Below, in pieces: positions 32,681 to 41,275 of a stretch of 64,000 nucleotides of DNA. Location: positions 1-64,000 of the forward strand of contig SVBX01000001.1 of assembly GCA_015058655.1 (NCBI GenBank), written 5' to 3'. The notes below the pieces were generated by a model, which saw only the letters and a list, made by a program, of their open reading frames with translations, had not been told where the DNA came from and searched no databases. The first letter of the stretch is position 1; each line of letters starts with the position of its first letter. This DNA comes from Pseudoselenomonas ruminantium (GTDB lineage Bacteria > Bacillota > Negativicutes > Selenomonadales > Selenomonadaceae). A program made the translations under genes and the position numbers.

Positions 32681-33118
32681 ATGACCTTAAAAAAACCCGG
32701 GCATGCCCTTTCCAAAGATTTCTTGGAGACCCTCATGCTCATCCATGTAAATGTATTCCGCAACAAGCAGCTGCCCCTGCCCCTCAACCAATATGTGCTG
32801 CTCATGTTCATAAATACGGAAGGAGTCATCACTAACAGCAGCGCCAGCGAAATGCTGAAGATTTCCAAGCAGCAGATGAGCACTGTAGCCGAGCGGCTCC
32901 TTGAGCAAGGCTACATCAGCAAGAACACAGACTGCCATGACCGCAGGCGCTGCCTGCTGGAGCTGACGGAAAAGGGCAGGGAAATCATCAGGCAGCAAAA
33001 TGGATATGTGCGGAAAAAATTCGAGGACAGGCTGCCAAAGCTCTCAGAGGACGAACAACAGCAGCTATCAGATGCCATCAACTGCCTGAAAATCTCCATA
33101 GACCGCATGTTCTCCTAA
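32681..33118 (+). CDS. MarR-family transcriptional regulator
   Basis: 145-residue winged-helix regulator, divergent from acrAB and likely its local repressor. The recognition region SASEMLKISKQQMSTVAERLLEQGYISKNTDCHDRRRCLLELTEKG (about 53-98) is the standard MarR wHTH plus wing with the DRRR turn. Flanking helices form the dimer interface. The start ATG 32681 follows AAGGAGGG. The ligand cannot be predicted; drug or bile-type effectors are usual for MarR proteins that guard RND pumps. Confidence 0.9.
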   Translation: MTLKKPGHALSKDFLETLMLIHVNVFRNKQLPLPLNQYVLLMFINTEGVITNSSASEMLKISKQQMSTVAERLLEQGYISKNTDCHDRRRCLLELTEKGREIIRQQNGYVRKKFEDRLPKLSEDEQQQLSDAINCLKISIDRMFS

Positions 33119-33136
33119 AATGATGCACCCTAAAAG

Positions 33137-33181
33137 AAAGAACCGGACTACCTGGGAAACCTGGTATTCCGGTTCTTTTTT
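33137..33181 (+). terminator. Terminator of marR
   Basis: AAAGAACCGGA / TCCGGTTCTTT arms followed by T-rich sequence, 19 nt past the marR stop. Confidence 0.8.
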
Positions 33182-33197
33182 CATCCTCCGAGCAGGC

Positions 33198-34001
33198 TCA
33201 AAGGTCAATCACATCGAGGTCATCCGGCACGAAAACCTTACCGCCGTAGTATTTCGCCGCCTCTGCGCTGTAATCCTGCTTGCGGGTGGCTATATGTTTA
33301 TCTTCTGTGTGATAGAGCACCAGATTCTTGGCCTTCAATTCCTCAGCCAATTCGCTGGCCTCCTTCACGGTGCTGTGGTTCTTCTCGTACGGCTTGAAGA
33401 CATCCCTGTCCTCATAGCGGCAGAAAGCCTCCGCCAGCAGCCAATCAGCCCCTGCCGCATACTCCCGGTCATGCTCATTGTAGGGCTCATCCCCCAGGCA
33501 GACGAACTTCATGCCATCGGGGAAAATCAGCTGATAGCCAAACTGCTTGGCCTTGGTAGAGCAGATATCGAAAGCGGTGAGATCGGCAAAGGGCAGCTCC
33601 ACTCTCTCCCCGTCCTGCACCTCATGCACCAGGATATCCGTCCCCACCCTGGCAAAATCCTTCTTCTTCAAGGTCATCTTCGTCATGGCAATGAGCATGT
33701 CCTTCACCACATCATGGCAGTAAATGTGGAACTGCCCCTCGTACTTGCCCTTGTTCATCAGGTCGGCCACCTTCCGCATGACCCAGATGACCCCCAGCAC
33801 ATGGTCAGTATGGCCGTGGGTCACAAACATATGGTGGCAGTCACCGAACTTGAAAGGCGTTTCCTCCAGCTGCCGCAGGATGCCATTGCCCCCTCCCGCA
33901 TCAGTCAGGAACAGCCCCTGCTCCGTTTCTAAATAAAAACAGGTGTTGAAACACTTGGTAGCCATGGCAAACCCGGTGCCAAGAATGTACATTTTCCGCA
34001 C
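33198..34001 (-). CDS. MBL-fold metallo-hydrolase (RNase Z-like)
   Basis: 267-residue metallo-beta-lactamase-fold enzyme. The metal motif THGHTDHVLG (about 61-70) is canonical. FVCLGDEPYNEHDREYAAGADWLLAEAF supplies later ligands, and KNHSTVKEA and LVLYHTEDKH give the final histidines, an arrangement like RNase Z/ElaC relatives. The N-terminus YILGTGFAMATKCFNTCFYLE resembles that group, but the exosite arm needed for tRNA processing is not evident, so the substrate is unknown. Start GTG 34001 follows GGGGGAG; ATG 33992 is the alternative. Confidence 0.82.
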   Translation of the reverse strand: MRKMYILGTGFAMATKCFNTCFYLETEQGLFLTDAGGGNGILRQLEETPFKFGDCHHMFVTHGHTDHVLGVIWVMRKVADLMNKGKYEGQFHIYCHDVVKDMLIAMTKMTLKKKDFARVGTDILVHEVQDGERVELPFADLTAFDICSTKAKQFGYQLIFPDGMKFVCLGDEPYNEHDREYAAGADWLLAEAFCRYEDRDVFKPYEKNHSTVKEASELAEELKAKNLVLYHTEDKHIATRKQDYSAEAAKYYGGKVFVPDDLDVIDL

Positions 34002-34111
34002 AAAAACTCCCCCTATAAAAGTTCAGCCAGACCACTCCAACTGGCCCCCAGGGATGGGGGCCACGGGGCCTTTGAATTCAGGATGAATTCAGGCCCAGAG
34101 GTTTTCTTTTG

Positions 34112-34140
34112 GTACTTTTCTTTGCACCAAAGAAAAGTAC
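34112..34140. repeat. Perfect 29-bp palindrome next to the manA stop codon
   Basis: 13-bp arms GTACTTTTCTTTG / CAAAGAAAAGTAC around CAC. It abuts the manA stop and probably acts as its terminator. A GC-rich GGCCCC/GGGGCC hairpin lies at 34040-34070. Confidence 0.6.
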
Positions 34141-34141
34141 A

Positions 34142-35110
34142 TCACCGCTCCACCAAGAGGCACTCAGCCGCGCCTGCCAAGGTATAATCCCCCATGCCCA
34201 CCGGCAAGAAGGCAGTTTCTCCCTTGGCAAGCTCCATTTCCCTGTCACCGCAAATCAGCTTCAGCTTGCCGGACAGCACCGTCAAAGACTGGAAGGATTC
34301 CTTGGGCGCCCTGAACTCCGTCTCGCCATCCATCTCCAGATGATAGGTAGTGAAATAATCGCACTTGGCCAAAAGCGAAGCCCTGCAGCCCTTGAACAGA
34401 TCAAACTCCGCCAGGGGCTTGGTATCGAGAGGGAGCCTCTTGCGCTTCGTCACTGCCAGTGCCTTGCCGATGTGCAAGGGGCGGGACTTGCCATCAGCCC
34501 CCACCCTGCCGTAGTCATAGACCCGGTAGGTGGAATTGGAACTCTGCTGCACCTCGCAGATGAGTATGCCTGCCCCGATGGCGTGCAGGGTTCCCGCCTC
34601 TATGAAAAACACATCGCCCTTCTTCACCGGCACCTGGCTGCAAACCTCCAGCAGGTTGCCCTCCTCGATGCGACTCCTGAATTCGTCCTTGGAAATCTCC
34701 TTCTCGAAGCCATAGATGAGCTTGGCTCCGGGTTCGGCATCCATGATGTACCACATCTCCGTCTTGCCCTGCTCGCCTTCTACCCGCTCGGCGTATTCAT
34801 TGTCAGGGTGTACCTGCACGGAGAGGCTGTCCCTGGCATCGATGAACTTGATCAGCAGAGGGAACTCCGTCAGCTTCTCGCACCGGGAGCCCAAGACTTG
34901 CTTTCCTTCACGCTCGATATATTCCCTGAGCGTCAGGCCCTTGTCCTCCCCCTCGGCAATGATGCTTTCTCCATCCTTGTGGCAGGAAAGCTCCCAGCTC
35001 TCTGCCACCTTATCCATATCTGTTTCCTTGCCGTACTCCTCCCTCAGGCGGGTGCCCCCCCAGAGATAGTCCTTCAAAGGAGCGTGCAGCTTAAGCGGAT
35101 AAAATGCCAT
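34142..35110 (-). CDS. manA: Mannose-6-phosphate isomerase, class I
   Basis: Interconverts fructose-6-phosphate and mannose-6-phosphate at the entry to mannose and GDP-sugar metabolism; zinc cupin enzyme of 322 residues. Visible: DYLWGGTRLREEYG, ESWELSCHKDGES, LSVQVHPDNEYA (zinc ligands), KTEMWYIMDAEPGA, FIEAGTLHAIGAGILICEVQQSSNSTYRVYDYGR, then a second cupin-like half. The length is that of the short Bacillus-type ManA. Start ATG 35110 follows AAGGGG; the longer frame begins inside the preceding terminator. Confidence 0.93.
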   Translation of the reverse strand: MAFYPLKLHAPLKDYLWGGTRLREEYGKETDMDKVAESWELSCHKDGESIIAEGEDKGLTLREYIEREGKQVLGSRCEKLTEFPLLIKFIDARDSLSVQVHPDNEYAERVEGEQGKTEMWYIMDAEPGAKLIYGFEKEISKDEFRSRIEEGNLLEVCSQVPVKKGDVFFIEAGTLHAIGAGILICEVQQSSNSTYRVYDYGRVGADGKSRPLHIGKALAVTKRKRLPLDTKPLAEFDLFKGCRASLLAKCDYFTTYHLEMDGETEFRAPKESFQSLTVLSGKLKLICGDREMELAKGETAFLPVGMGDYTLAGAAECLLVER

Positions 35111-35171
35111 TTGTTCCCCTTCCTCTCCAATAAACAAAAATCTAGACACATTGTACCACAATAAGCAGCAA

Positions 35172-35222
35172 CAAAAAAGAGACGAAGGAAAATCTGTTGG
35201 CCACATCTTTCCACCGTCTCTT
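35172..35222 (-). terminator. Terminator of the fab-rnc operon
   Basis: Minus strand AGAGACG / CGTCTCT outer stem with TGGAAA/TTTTCC inner pairing, followed by TTTTTTG; 12 nt past the rnc stop. Confidence 0.75.
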
Positions 35223-35234
35223 ATTTATTTGATT

Positions 35235-35951
35235 TCAACCCTTCCATTTAGCCAAGGCAGCCTTGGCGGCCTGCTGCTCTGCCGCCTTCTTGCTCCTGCC
35301 TGAGCCTTCGCCGTAAGGAATGCCATCCACCAGTACCCTGCTGATGAAAGTCCTCTCGTGGGCAGGGCCAGACTCCCCGACCTCTTCATAGGCAATGACC
35401 TTGTCCGGGTCCTTGTGCACCAATTCCTGAAAGGTGGTCTTGTAATCCGTCAGGATTTCTCCGACCCGGCTGGCCTCCTGGAACTCATGGGCCAGCTGGC
35501 GCACTACATAAGCCTGGGCAGCTTCCCAGCCCTGGTCTTCGTAGATGGCGCCGATGACGGCCTCGAAAGCATCCTCCAGATTGGTCTGGCGCTGGCGGCC
35601 ACCGCCCATTTCCTCGCCGCGGCCAAGGAGCAGATGCTCTCCCAGCCCCAGTTCCCCGGCCAGCCTTGCCAAGGTCTCCGAGCGCACGATGCTGGCCCGG
35701 ATCTTGGTAAGCTCGCCTTCCGGCAGCTTCTTGAAATGACCATACAGATAAGTGCTGGAGGCAAGCTCCAGCACTGCGTCTCCCAAAAATTCGAGGCGTT
35801 CGTTATGGTCAGTCTTCCTTTTTGCCTCATTGGCAAAGGAGGTATGCGTAAGAGCCCTGTCCAAAAGATGCAGATTCCTGAACTTCACGCCCAGCCTTAC
35901 TGCCAGATGCTCCAGTTCCCGCCGCCTTTCCTCAGAAAGGAATTCAGACAT
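35235..35951 (-). CDS. rnc: Ribonuclease III
   Basis: Double-strand RNA endonuclease for rRNA and mRNA processing; 238 residues. The catalytic signature NERLEFLGDAVLEL is at about 50-63 and the second acidic pair in LEDAFEAVIGAIYEDQG at about 124-140. A dsRNA-binding domain occupies about 165-236 (DYKTTFQELVHK, GEGSGRSKKAAEQQAAKAAL). It is last in the fatty acid operon, 16 nt after fabF, a common Firmicutes arrangement. Start ATG 35951 follows AGAGGAA. Confidence 0.96.
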   Translation of the reverse strand: MSEFLSEERRRELEHLAVRLGVKFRNLHLLDRALTHTSFANEAKRKTDHNERLEFLGDAVLELASSTYLYGHFKKLPEGELTKIRASIVRSETLARLAGELGLGEHLLLGRGEEMGGGRQRQTNLEDAFEAVIGAIYEDQGWEAAQAYVVRQLAHEFQEASRVGEILTDYKTTFQELVHKDPDKVIAYEEVGESGPAHERTFISRVLVDGIPYGEGSGRSKKAAEQQAAKAALAKWKG

Positions 35952-35967
35952 ATCCGTTCCTCTTATC

Positions 35968-37212
35968 TCACTCAGCGTACTTCTTCAGCAGCAGGCAAGC
36001 ATTGTGGCCGCCGAAGCCGAAGGAGTTGGACATGGCTGCGCGGACAGTCTTGGCCTTGGCCTTGTTGGGCACATAGTCAAGGTCCAGCCCCTCGTCCGGA
36101 GTCTCATAGTTCATGGTAGGAGGCATCATGTCGTTCTCCACCGTCAGGGCAGTGGCGATAGCCTCCACGCCGCCAGCAGCGCCAAGGAGATGGCCGGTCA
36201 TGGACTTGATGGAGGAAACAGAGACATCCTTGGCTGCCTCGCCCCAAACAGCCTTGATGGCCTCGCTCTCGCCCTCATCGTTCAGATGGGTGGAGGTGCC
36301 GTGAGCATTCACATAGTCAACCTCGGCGGCAGCTATGCCGGCATCATCCAGAGCCAGCTGCATGCACTTGGCCTGATAGGTGCCATGGGGTGCAGGGCTG
36401 GTCATGTGATAAGCATCGGAATTGGCGCCATAGCCAACCACCTCAGCGTAGATGTGAGCGCCGCGTGCCTTGGCATGCTCCAGGCTCTCCAGCACTACGA
36501 TGCCAGCGCCCTCGCCCATGACGAAACCGCTGCGGTTCTTGTCAAAGGGACGGGAAGCATGGGCAGGATCGTCATTGTGATCCATGCAGAGAGCCTTCAT
36601 GGCAGCGAAACCTGCCACAGCAGCAGGAGAGATGCAGGCCTCGGTGCCGCCTGCCAGCATGGCATCGGCATCGCCCCGCTGGATGACGCGGAAGGCATCA
36701 CCGATGCAGTTGGTACCCGTAGCGCAAGCCGTCACCACGCACTCGGAAGGGCCGTGGAGGCCGAACTGGATAGCCACATGGCCGGTAGCCAGGTTAGCGA
36801 TCATCATGGGAATGAAGAAGGGGCTGATGCGGGAAGGTCCCTTGGCAAAGAGCTTCTCATACTGGCTGTGCATGGTCTCGATGCCGCCGATGCCTGCGCC
36901 GATGTAAGTGCCGATGCGGTCACAGTTCTCCTTCTCCAGCTCCAGGCCGGCATCCTCGATGGCCAGCTTGGACGCAGCCACGGCAAACTGGGCATAGCGA
37001 TCCATGCGCTTGGCTTCCTTCTTGTCGATGAAAGCGGCAGGGTCGAAGTCCTTCACTTCACCTGCAATCTGGGCACCGTACTCGGAGGCATCGAAACGGG
37101 TGATCTTCTCAATGCCGTTCTTGCCTTCCAGGAGGCCCTTCCAAAATTCATCCTTGCCGATGCCGATAGGGGTAACGGCACCAAGGCCGGTGATAACTAC
37201 GCGATTCTTCAC
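35968..37212 (-). CDS. fabF: 3-oxoacyl-[acyl-carrier-protein] synthase II
   Basis: Chain-elongating condensing enzyme of fatty acid synthesis; 414 residues. The thiolase-fold triad is visible: Cys in VTACATGTNCIGDAF, His in VNAHGTSTHLND and His in SIKSMTGHLLGAAGG. The N-terminus KNRVVITGLGAVTPIG and the C-terminal NSFGFGGHNACLLLKKY are typical. Start GTG 37212 follows GAGGAG at 8 nt; an 11-codon longer frame has no site. It sits between a FabK-like gene and rnc. No fabH is present in this operon. Confidence 0.96.
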   Translation of the reverse strand: MKNRVVITGLGAVTPIGIGKDEFWKGLLEGKNGIEKITRFDASEYGAQIAGEVKDFDPAAFIDKKEAKRMDRYAQFAVAASKLAIEDAGLELEKENCDRIGTYIGAGIGGIETMHSQYEKLFAKGPSRISPFFIPMMIANLATGHVAIQFGLHGPSECVVTACATGTNCIGDAFRVIQRGDADAMLAGGTEACISPAAVAGFAAMKALCMDHNDDPAHASRPFDKNRSGFVMGEGAGIVVLESLEHAKARGAHIYAEVVGYGANSDAYHMTSPAPHGTYQAKCMQLALDDAGIAAAEVDYVNAHGTSTHLNDEGESEAIKAVWGEAAKDVSVSSIKSMTGHLLGAAGGVEAIATALTVENDMMPPTMNYETPDEGLDLDYVPNKAKAKTVRAAMSNSFGFGGHNACLLLKKYAE

Positions 37213-37278
37213 TGCAGTGTCTCCTCTCGAAACTGAAATAGTCAATAGAATAGGGCGCGCAGAGCACGCCCCGTATTT

Positions 37279-38220
37279 TTAGATTGCTGCCACCTCAGCC
37301 TTGAGCTGCTCGAAGATATCGTGCACGCTCATGATGCTCTTGATGGTAGGCAGACGCTCGCCCGTGAAGACCAGCCCTGTCTCCACATCACCCTGCTGGG
37401 CCCTGATAAGGGAGCGGATAATGCAGAAATTATGCTTGCAGGCCTTCAGGCAGGCATCACAAACGGTCGGCGGCACAGGCCCTTCCATCACCCTGGCGGT
37501 GAAAGGACTGCGCACAGCACGCCCCGGGAGTCCCACAGGACTGTGAATAACCGTCACATCCTCGGGCTTGGATTTCAGATAGTATTCTTTCAGGGCCGGA
37601 GCTCCATTGGCTTCCTCACTTGCCGCAAAGCGGGACCCCATCTGGACGCCGTTGGCGCCCATCTTTATCAAATCAACGACATCCTGGCCGGAAAGGACAC
37701 CACCGGCTGCAATCACCGGCAATTTCACTGCCGCGCGGATATCCGGGATAAGGTTCCTCACAGAGGTATTCGTTCCCAGGTGCCCGCCAGCCTCCTTGCC
37801 CTCTACTACGATAGCAGTAGCGCCAAGACGCTCGGAAATCTTTGCCAATTTAACTGACGATACAATCGGTACGATAGGCGTGCCGGATTCCTTGCCCAGG
37901 CCGAACATATCGCGGGAGAATCCCGCCCCGGCTACTACCAGGTCAATGCCCTCATCGATTGCAGTGTTCACTATCCCTGCAAAGTCGCGGGCCGCCACCA
38001 TGATGTTGATGCCGATGATGCCTTTCGTAAGGGCTCGAGCCAGTCTGATCTCGTAGCGCAGTTCGTCATGGGACATACCGGATGCAGCAATGAGCCCAAT
38101 GCCACCCTCGTTAGCTACAGCAGCAGCCAGACGAGCCGTTGACAGACGAATCGCCATTCCTCCCTGGATGATAGGCATTTTCGCGATTTTCGTGCCAATT
38201 TTCAGCTCTGGAAGCTTCAA
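37279..38220 (-). CDS. Second FabK-like flavoprotein (nitronate monooxygenase family; TTG start)
   Basis: FMN-binding TIM-barrel enzyme of the nitronate monooxygenase/FabK family, 313 residues. It has MPIIQGGMAIRLS, VVEGKEAGGHLG, VIAAGGVLSGQDVVDLIKMGANGVQMGSRF and PVGLPGRAVRSPF. It is clearly different from the FabK in the same operon (40.3 kb). Near the C-terminus it has a cysteine cluster CDACLKACKHNFC, unusual for FabK. It may be an alternative enoyl reductase or detoxify a flavin-reactive metabolite. TTG 38220 is 7 nt after GGAGG; no ATG fits. Confidence 0.85.
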   Translation of the reverse strand: MKLPELKIGTKIAKMPIIQGGMAIRLSTARLAAAVANEGGIGLIAASGMSHDELRYEIRLARALTKGIIGINIMVAARDFAGIVNTAIDEGIDLVVAGAGFSRDMFGLGKESGTPIVPIVSSVKLAKISERLGATAIVVEGKEAGGHLGTNTSVRNLIPDIRAAVKLPVIAAGGVLSGQDVVDLIKMGANGVQMGSRFAASEEANGAPALKEYYLKSKPEDVTVIHSPVGLPGRAVRSPFTARVMEGPVPPTVCDACLKACKHNFCIIRSLIRAQQGDVETGLVFTGERLPTIKSIMSVHDIFEQLKAEVAAI

Positions 38221-38252
38221 TGTTACTCCTCCAATCAATCTCCCCTCTTGAC

Positions 38253-38285
38253 AAAATCCCGCAAACTCAAGTTCACGGGATTTTT
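38253..38285. terminator. Hairpin between acpP and the FabK-like gene (possible attenuator)
   Basis: AATCCCG / CGGGATT stem with T-tracts on both sides, inside an apparent operon. It may reduce transcription downstream of acpP so that ACP mRNA is more abundant. Confidence 0.5.
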
Positions 38286-38312
38286 CAAAAGGTAAGACGC
38301 CCAAAACTATTG

Positions 38313-38546
38313 TCAGTCTTTGTTCTGGTCGATGTAGGTAACTACATCCTGAACAGTCTTGATCTTCTCAGCAGCCTCGTCAGGAATCTCAATGTTGAAT
38401 TCCTCCTCGAAAGCCATGATCAGCTCCACGATATCCAGGGAATCAGCACCAAGATCATCGATGAACGTAGACTCGATTGCTACCTCATCAGCCTCAACAC
38501 CCAGCTGCTCAACCACGATATCTCTTACTTTATCAAAAGTAGACAT
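38313..38546 (-). CDS. acpP: Acyl carrier protein
   Basis: Carrier of growing acyl chains; 77 residues, acidic, with the phosphopantetheine-attachment motif [10 protein letters not shown] (Ser near residue 37). AcpS at 2.9-3.3 kb would activate it. Start ATG 38546 follows AAGGAGG. It sits between fabG and the second FabK-like gene, as in other Firmicutes fab operons. Confidence 0.97.
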   Translation of the reverse strand: MSTFDKVRDIVVEQLGVEADEVAIESTFIDDLGADSLDIVELIMAFEEEFNIEIPDEAAEKIKTVQDVVTYIDQNKD

Positions 38547-38599
38547 GAAGTTTCACCTCCTTAAATTGGTGTACTTAAATAAGTACCTCATATAATATA

Positions 38600-39343
38600 T
38601 CACATTACCATGCCACCGTCTACATTGACGATCTGGCCTGTGATATAAGATGCATTTTCACTCACCAGGAAGAGGACGGCACTGGCCACATCCTCAGGCT
38701 GCCCCATCCTCTTCATGGGGATGGTACCCAGCACTGCTTCCCTGGCCTTCTCGTTCATGGCATCAGTCATATCCGTGGCGATGAAGCCAGGAGCCACCAT
38801 GTTCACGGTGATGCCGCGGGAAGCAAGTTCCTTGGCGGCAGACTTGGAGAAGCCGATGACGCCGGCCTTGGAGGCAGCATAATTGGTCTGTCCTGCATTG
38901 CCGGTGAGGCCTACCACGGAAGCCATATTCACAATGCGTCCGCTGCGCTTCTTCATCATGAGCTTGGCTACAGCCTTGGTGCAGTAGAACACGCCTTTGA
39001 GGTTCGTATCCACCACAGCCTCGAAATCCTCATCCTTCATGCGGGCCAGCAGCCCGTCGCGGGTGATGCCCGCATTGTTCACCAGGATGTCAATGGTGCC
39101 GAAGGCTTCCAGCACTTTTGCGACCATCTCTTCCACGGCTGCGCTGTCAGCCACATTGGCCTGCACCAGGATGGCCTCGCCGCCCATCTTCTCGATCTCG
39201 GCCTTGACTTCTTCAGCCTTGCCCTGGCTGCCAGCGTAGTTGATGGCAACCTTGGCACCCTCGGAGGCCAGCTTCAGAGCCACTGCCCTGCCGATGCCAC
39301 GGGAGGCGCCTGTAACCAGAGCGACCTTTCCATCTAAAAGCAT
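38600..39343 (-). CDS. fabG: 3-oxoacyl-[acyl-carrier-protein] reductase
   Basis: NADPH-dependent short-chain dehydrogenase that reduces 3-oxoacyl-ACP; 247 residues. TGASRGIGRAVAL (cofactor loop), NNAGITRDGLL, the catalytic Ser in NMASVVGLTG and YAASKAG (Tyr and Lys) are intact, and the C-terminus ends in the typical VNVDGGMVM. Start ATG 39343 follows AAGGAGG at 9 nt and is one base after the fabD stop codon, so translation is tightly coupled. Confidence 0.96.
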   Translation of the reverse strand: MLLDGKVALVTGASRGIGRAVALKLASEGAKVAINYAGSQGKAEEVKAEIEKMGGEAILVQANVADSAAVEEMVAKVLEAFGTIDILVNNAGITRDGLLARMKDEDFEAVVDTNLKGVFYCTKAVAKLMMKKRSGRIVNMASVVGLTGNAGQTNYAASKAGVIGFSKSAAKELASRGITVNMVAPGFIATDMTDAMNEKAREAVLGTIPMKRMGQPEDVASAVLFLVSENASYITGQIVNVDGGMVM

Positions 39344-39344
39344 A

Positions 39345-40289
39345 TTAGCGAACCTCCTTGAAATAGTCAAGCGTTTTTTGCAGGGACTCCATATTTTCCA
39401 CATTCAGGCTGGTGATAGCCTTGTCAATGCGACGGTTGAAACCGCAGAGAGTCTTGCCGGGGCCGGCTTCTACGAAGGTGTCGGCACCAAACTCCTGCAT
39501 GGTCTTGACGCAGTCAATCCACTTCACGGGATTATCAGCCTGCTTCACCAGGTTTTCCTTGATTTCCTCGGCCTTGGTCTGAAGCTTGCCCGTGTAGTTG
39601 GCTACCACGGGGAAAGCAGCATCGTGAAGGGTGACCTTGTCAAGCTCTGCCGCCAGCTTCACAGCTGCAGGCTGCATCAAGGTGCTGTGGAAGGGAGCAG
39701 AAACGGGCAGGATGACTGCTTTCTTGGCACCTGCTTCCTTCAGAGCCTCCACGGCTGCCTCCACACCTGCAGTGGTGCCGGCGATGACCGTCTGGCCAGG
39801 GCAGTTGAAATTCACGGCCTGCACTGCACCCTTGGCTGCCGTTGCCTTCTCGCAAGCGTCCACGATAACCTCATCAGAGAGGCCGATGATGGCAGCCATG
39901 CCGCCCTCCCCTACGGGGACAGCTTCCTGCATGAACTGGCCGCGCTTATGTACCAGCACTACTGCATCCTGGAAGGACATGACACCGGCTGCTACCAGGG
40001 CGGAATACTCGCCCAGGCTGTGACCACCAGCCACCTGGGGCTGGATGCCGTTTTCCTTCAAAACTTCATTGGCAATGACGCTCATGGTGAGGATGGCCGG
40101 CTGGGTATTGGCCGTGAGCTTCAGATCCTCGGCAGGACCCTCGAAGCACATGTTCATGATGGAGTAGCCCAAGGCCTCGTCAGCCTCTTTGAAAAGTTTC
40201 TTGGCCACATCATAGTTATCATAGAAATCTTTGCCCATGCCCACAGCCTGAGCTCCCTGACCCGGGAATACGAATGCCAGTTTATTCAA
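39345..40289 (-). CDS. fabD: Malonyl-CoA:ACP transacylase (TTG start)
   Basis: Loads malonyl groups onto ACP; 314 residues, alpha/beta hydrolase-like. FPGQGAQAVGMGKDF opens the protein. The nucleophile Ser is in GGHSLGEYSAL (about residue 92) and the catalytic His in PVSAPFHSTLM. GADTFVEAGPGKTLCGF is the family's C-terminal block. Start TTG 40289 lies 7 nt after AAGGAGG; no ATG is available at the N-terminus. Confidence 0.96.
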   Translation of the reverse strand: MNKLAFVFPGQGAQAVGMGKDFYDNYDVAKKLFKEADEALGYSIMNMCFEGPAEDLKLTANTQPAILTMSVIANEVLKENGIQPQVAGGHSLGEYSALVAAGVMSFQDAVVLVHKRGQFMQEAVPVGEGGMAAIIGLSDEVIVDACEKATAAKGAVQAVNFNCPGQTVIAGTTAGVEAAVEALKEAGAKKAVILPVSAPFHSTLMQPAAVKLAAELDKVTLHDAAFPVVANYTGKLQTKAEEIKENLVKQADNPVKWIDCVKTMQEFGADTFVEAGPGKTLCGFNRRIDKAITSLNVENMESLQKTLDYFKEVR

Positions 40290-40327
40290 AGCAATGCCTC
40301 CTTGAAAGATAAGCCGGAAATCAACTC

Positions 40328-41275
40328 TTACTTACAGGTATCCTCTATAGAGGTGATGACCTGGGGCAGGCCATTCACCATGTCTTCAATGATGGTCTTG
40401 ACGGGCTTGATGTCACTGAGCATGCCGGAAATCTCGCCGATCATGACGGAGCCGTTCTCCACATCACCCTCATGGGTAGCGCGATGCAAGCTGCCTGCGC
40501 CCAGCTTCTCCAGTTCCTCTGCAGGAGCCTGGGCTGCTTCCATCTCCTCGTACTTGCGGGAGAGCTTGTTGGCCAGCACGCGGGCAGGATGACCCAGGGA
40601 GCGGCCCGTCACCACCGTAGAGCGATCCTTGGCCTTCAGCACCATCTTCTTGTAGTTCTCGTGGGCGATGCACTCCTCAGAGAGTACGAAGCGTGAACCC
40701 ATCTGCACAGCCTGCGCCCCCAGGGCAAAAGCTGCTGCCATGCCGCGGGAATCGCCGATGCCGCCGGCGCCAATGACAGGCACCTCCACAGCATCCACCA
40801 CCTGGGGCAGCAGTGCCATGGTGGTGATTTCGCCGATGTGGCCGCCGGACTCGGTGCCCTCTGCGATGACTGCATCAGCTCCGGCACGCACCAGGCGCTT
40901 GGCCAGAGCCACAGAAGCCACCACGGGGATGACCTTGGTACCGATTTCTTTCAGAGCCGGCATATACTCGCCGGGATTGCCGGCACCGGTGGTGATGACC
41001 TTTACCCTCTCATCGATTACCACCTGCATGACTTCCTTCACGAAGGGGCTCATGAGCATGATGTTCACACCAAAAGGCTTATCCGTCCAGCCCTTGCACT
41101 TCTGGATCTCAGCCCGGAGGACATCTGGCGGCATATGGCCGGCACCGATAATGCCGAGGCCACCGGCATTGGATACTGCCGAAGCCAGTTCAGCGGTGCC
41201 GATCCAGGCCATACCTCCCTGGAAAATCGGGTACTTTATGCCCAGTAGCTTACAGATTGCATTGTTTTCAAACAT
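40328..41275 (-). CDS. fabK: Enoyl-[acyl-carrier-protein] reductase II
   Basis: FMN-dependent last step of the elongation cycle, insensitive to triclosan in known members; 315 residues. The sequence follows the streptococcal FabK pattern closely: IKYPIFQGGMAWIGTAELASAVSNAGGLGIIG, DKPFGVNIMLMSPFV, VITTGAGNPGEYM, AVIAEGTESGGHIGEITTM, VIGAGGIGDSRGMAAAF and GAQAVQMGSRFV. ATG 41275 overlaps the plsX stop codon (TGATG); a TTG just before it is an alternative. It takes the place where fabH usually follows plsX. Confidence 0.94.
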   Translation of the reverse strand: MFENNAICKLLGIKYPIFQGGMAWIGTAELASAVSNAGGLGIIGAGHMPPDVLRAEIQKCKGWTDKPFGVNIMLMSPFVKEVMQVVIDERVKVITTGAGNPGEYMPALKEIGTKVIPVVASVALAKRLVRAGADAVIAEGTESGGHIGEITTMALLPQVVDAVEVPVIGAGGIGDSRGMAAAFALGAQAVQMGSRFVLSEECIAHENYKKMVLKAKDRSTVVTGRSLGHPARVLANKLSRKYEEMEAAQAPAEELEKLGAGSLHRATHEGDVENGSVMIGEISGMLSDIKPVKTIIEDMVNGLPQVITSIEDTCK

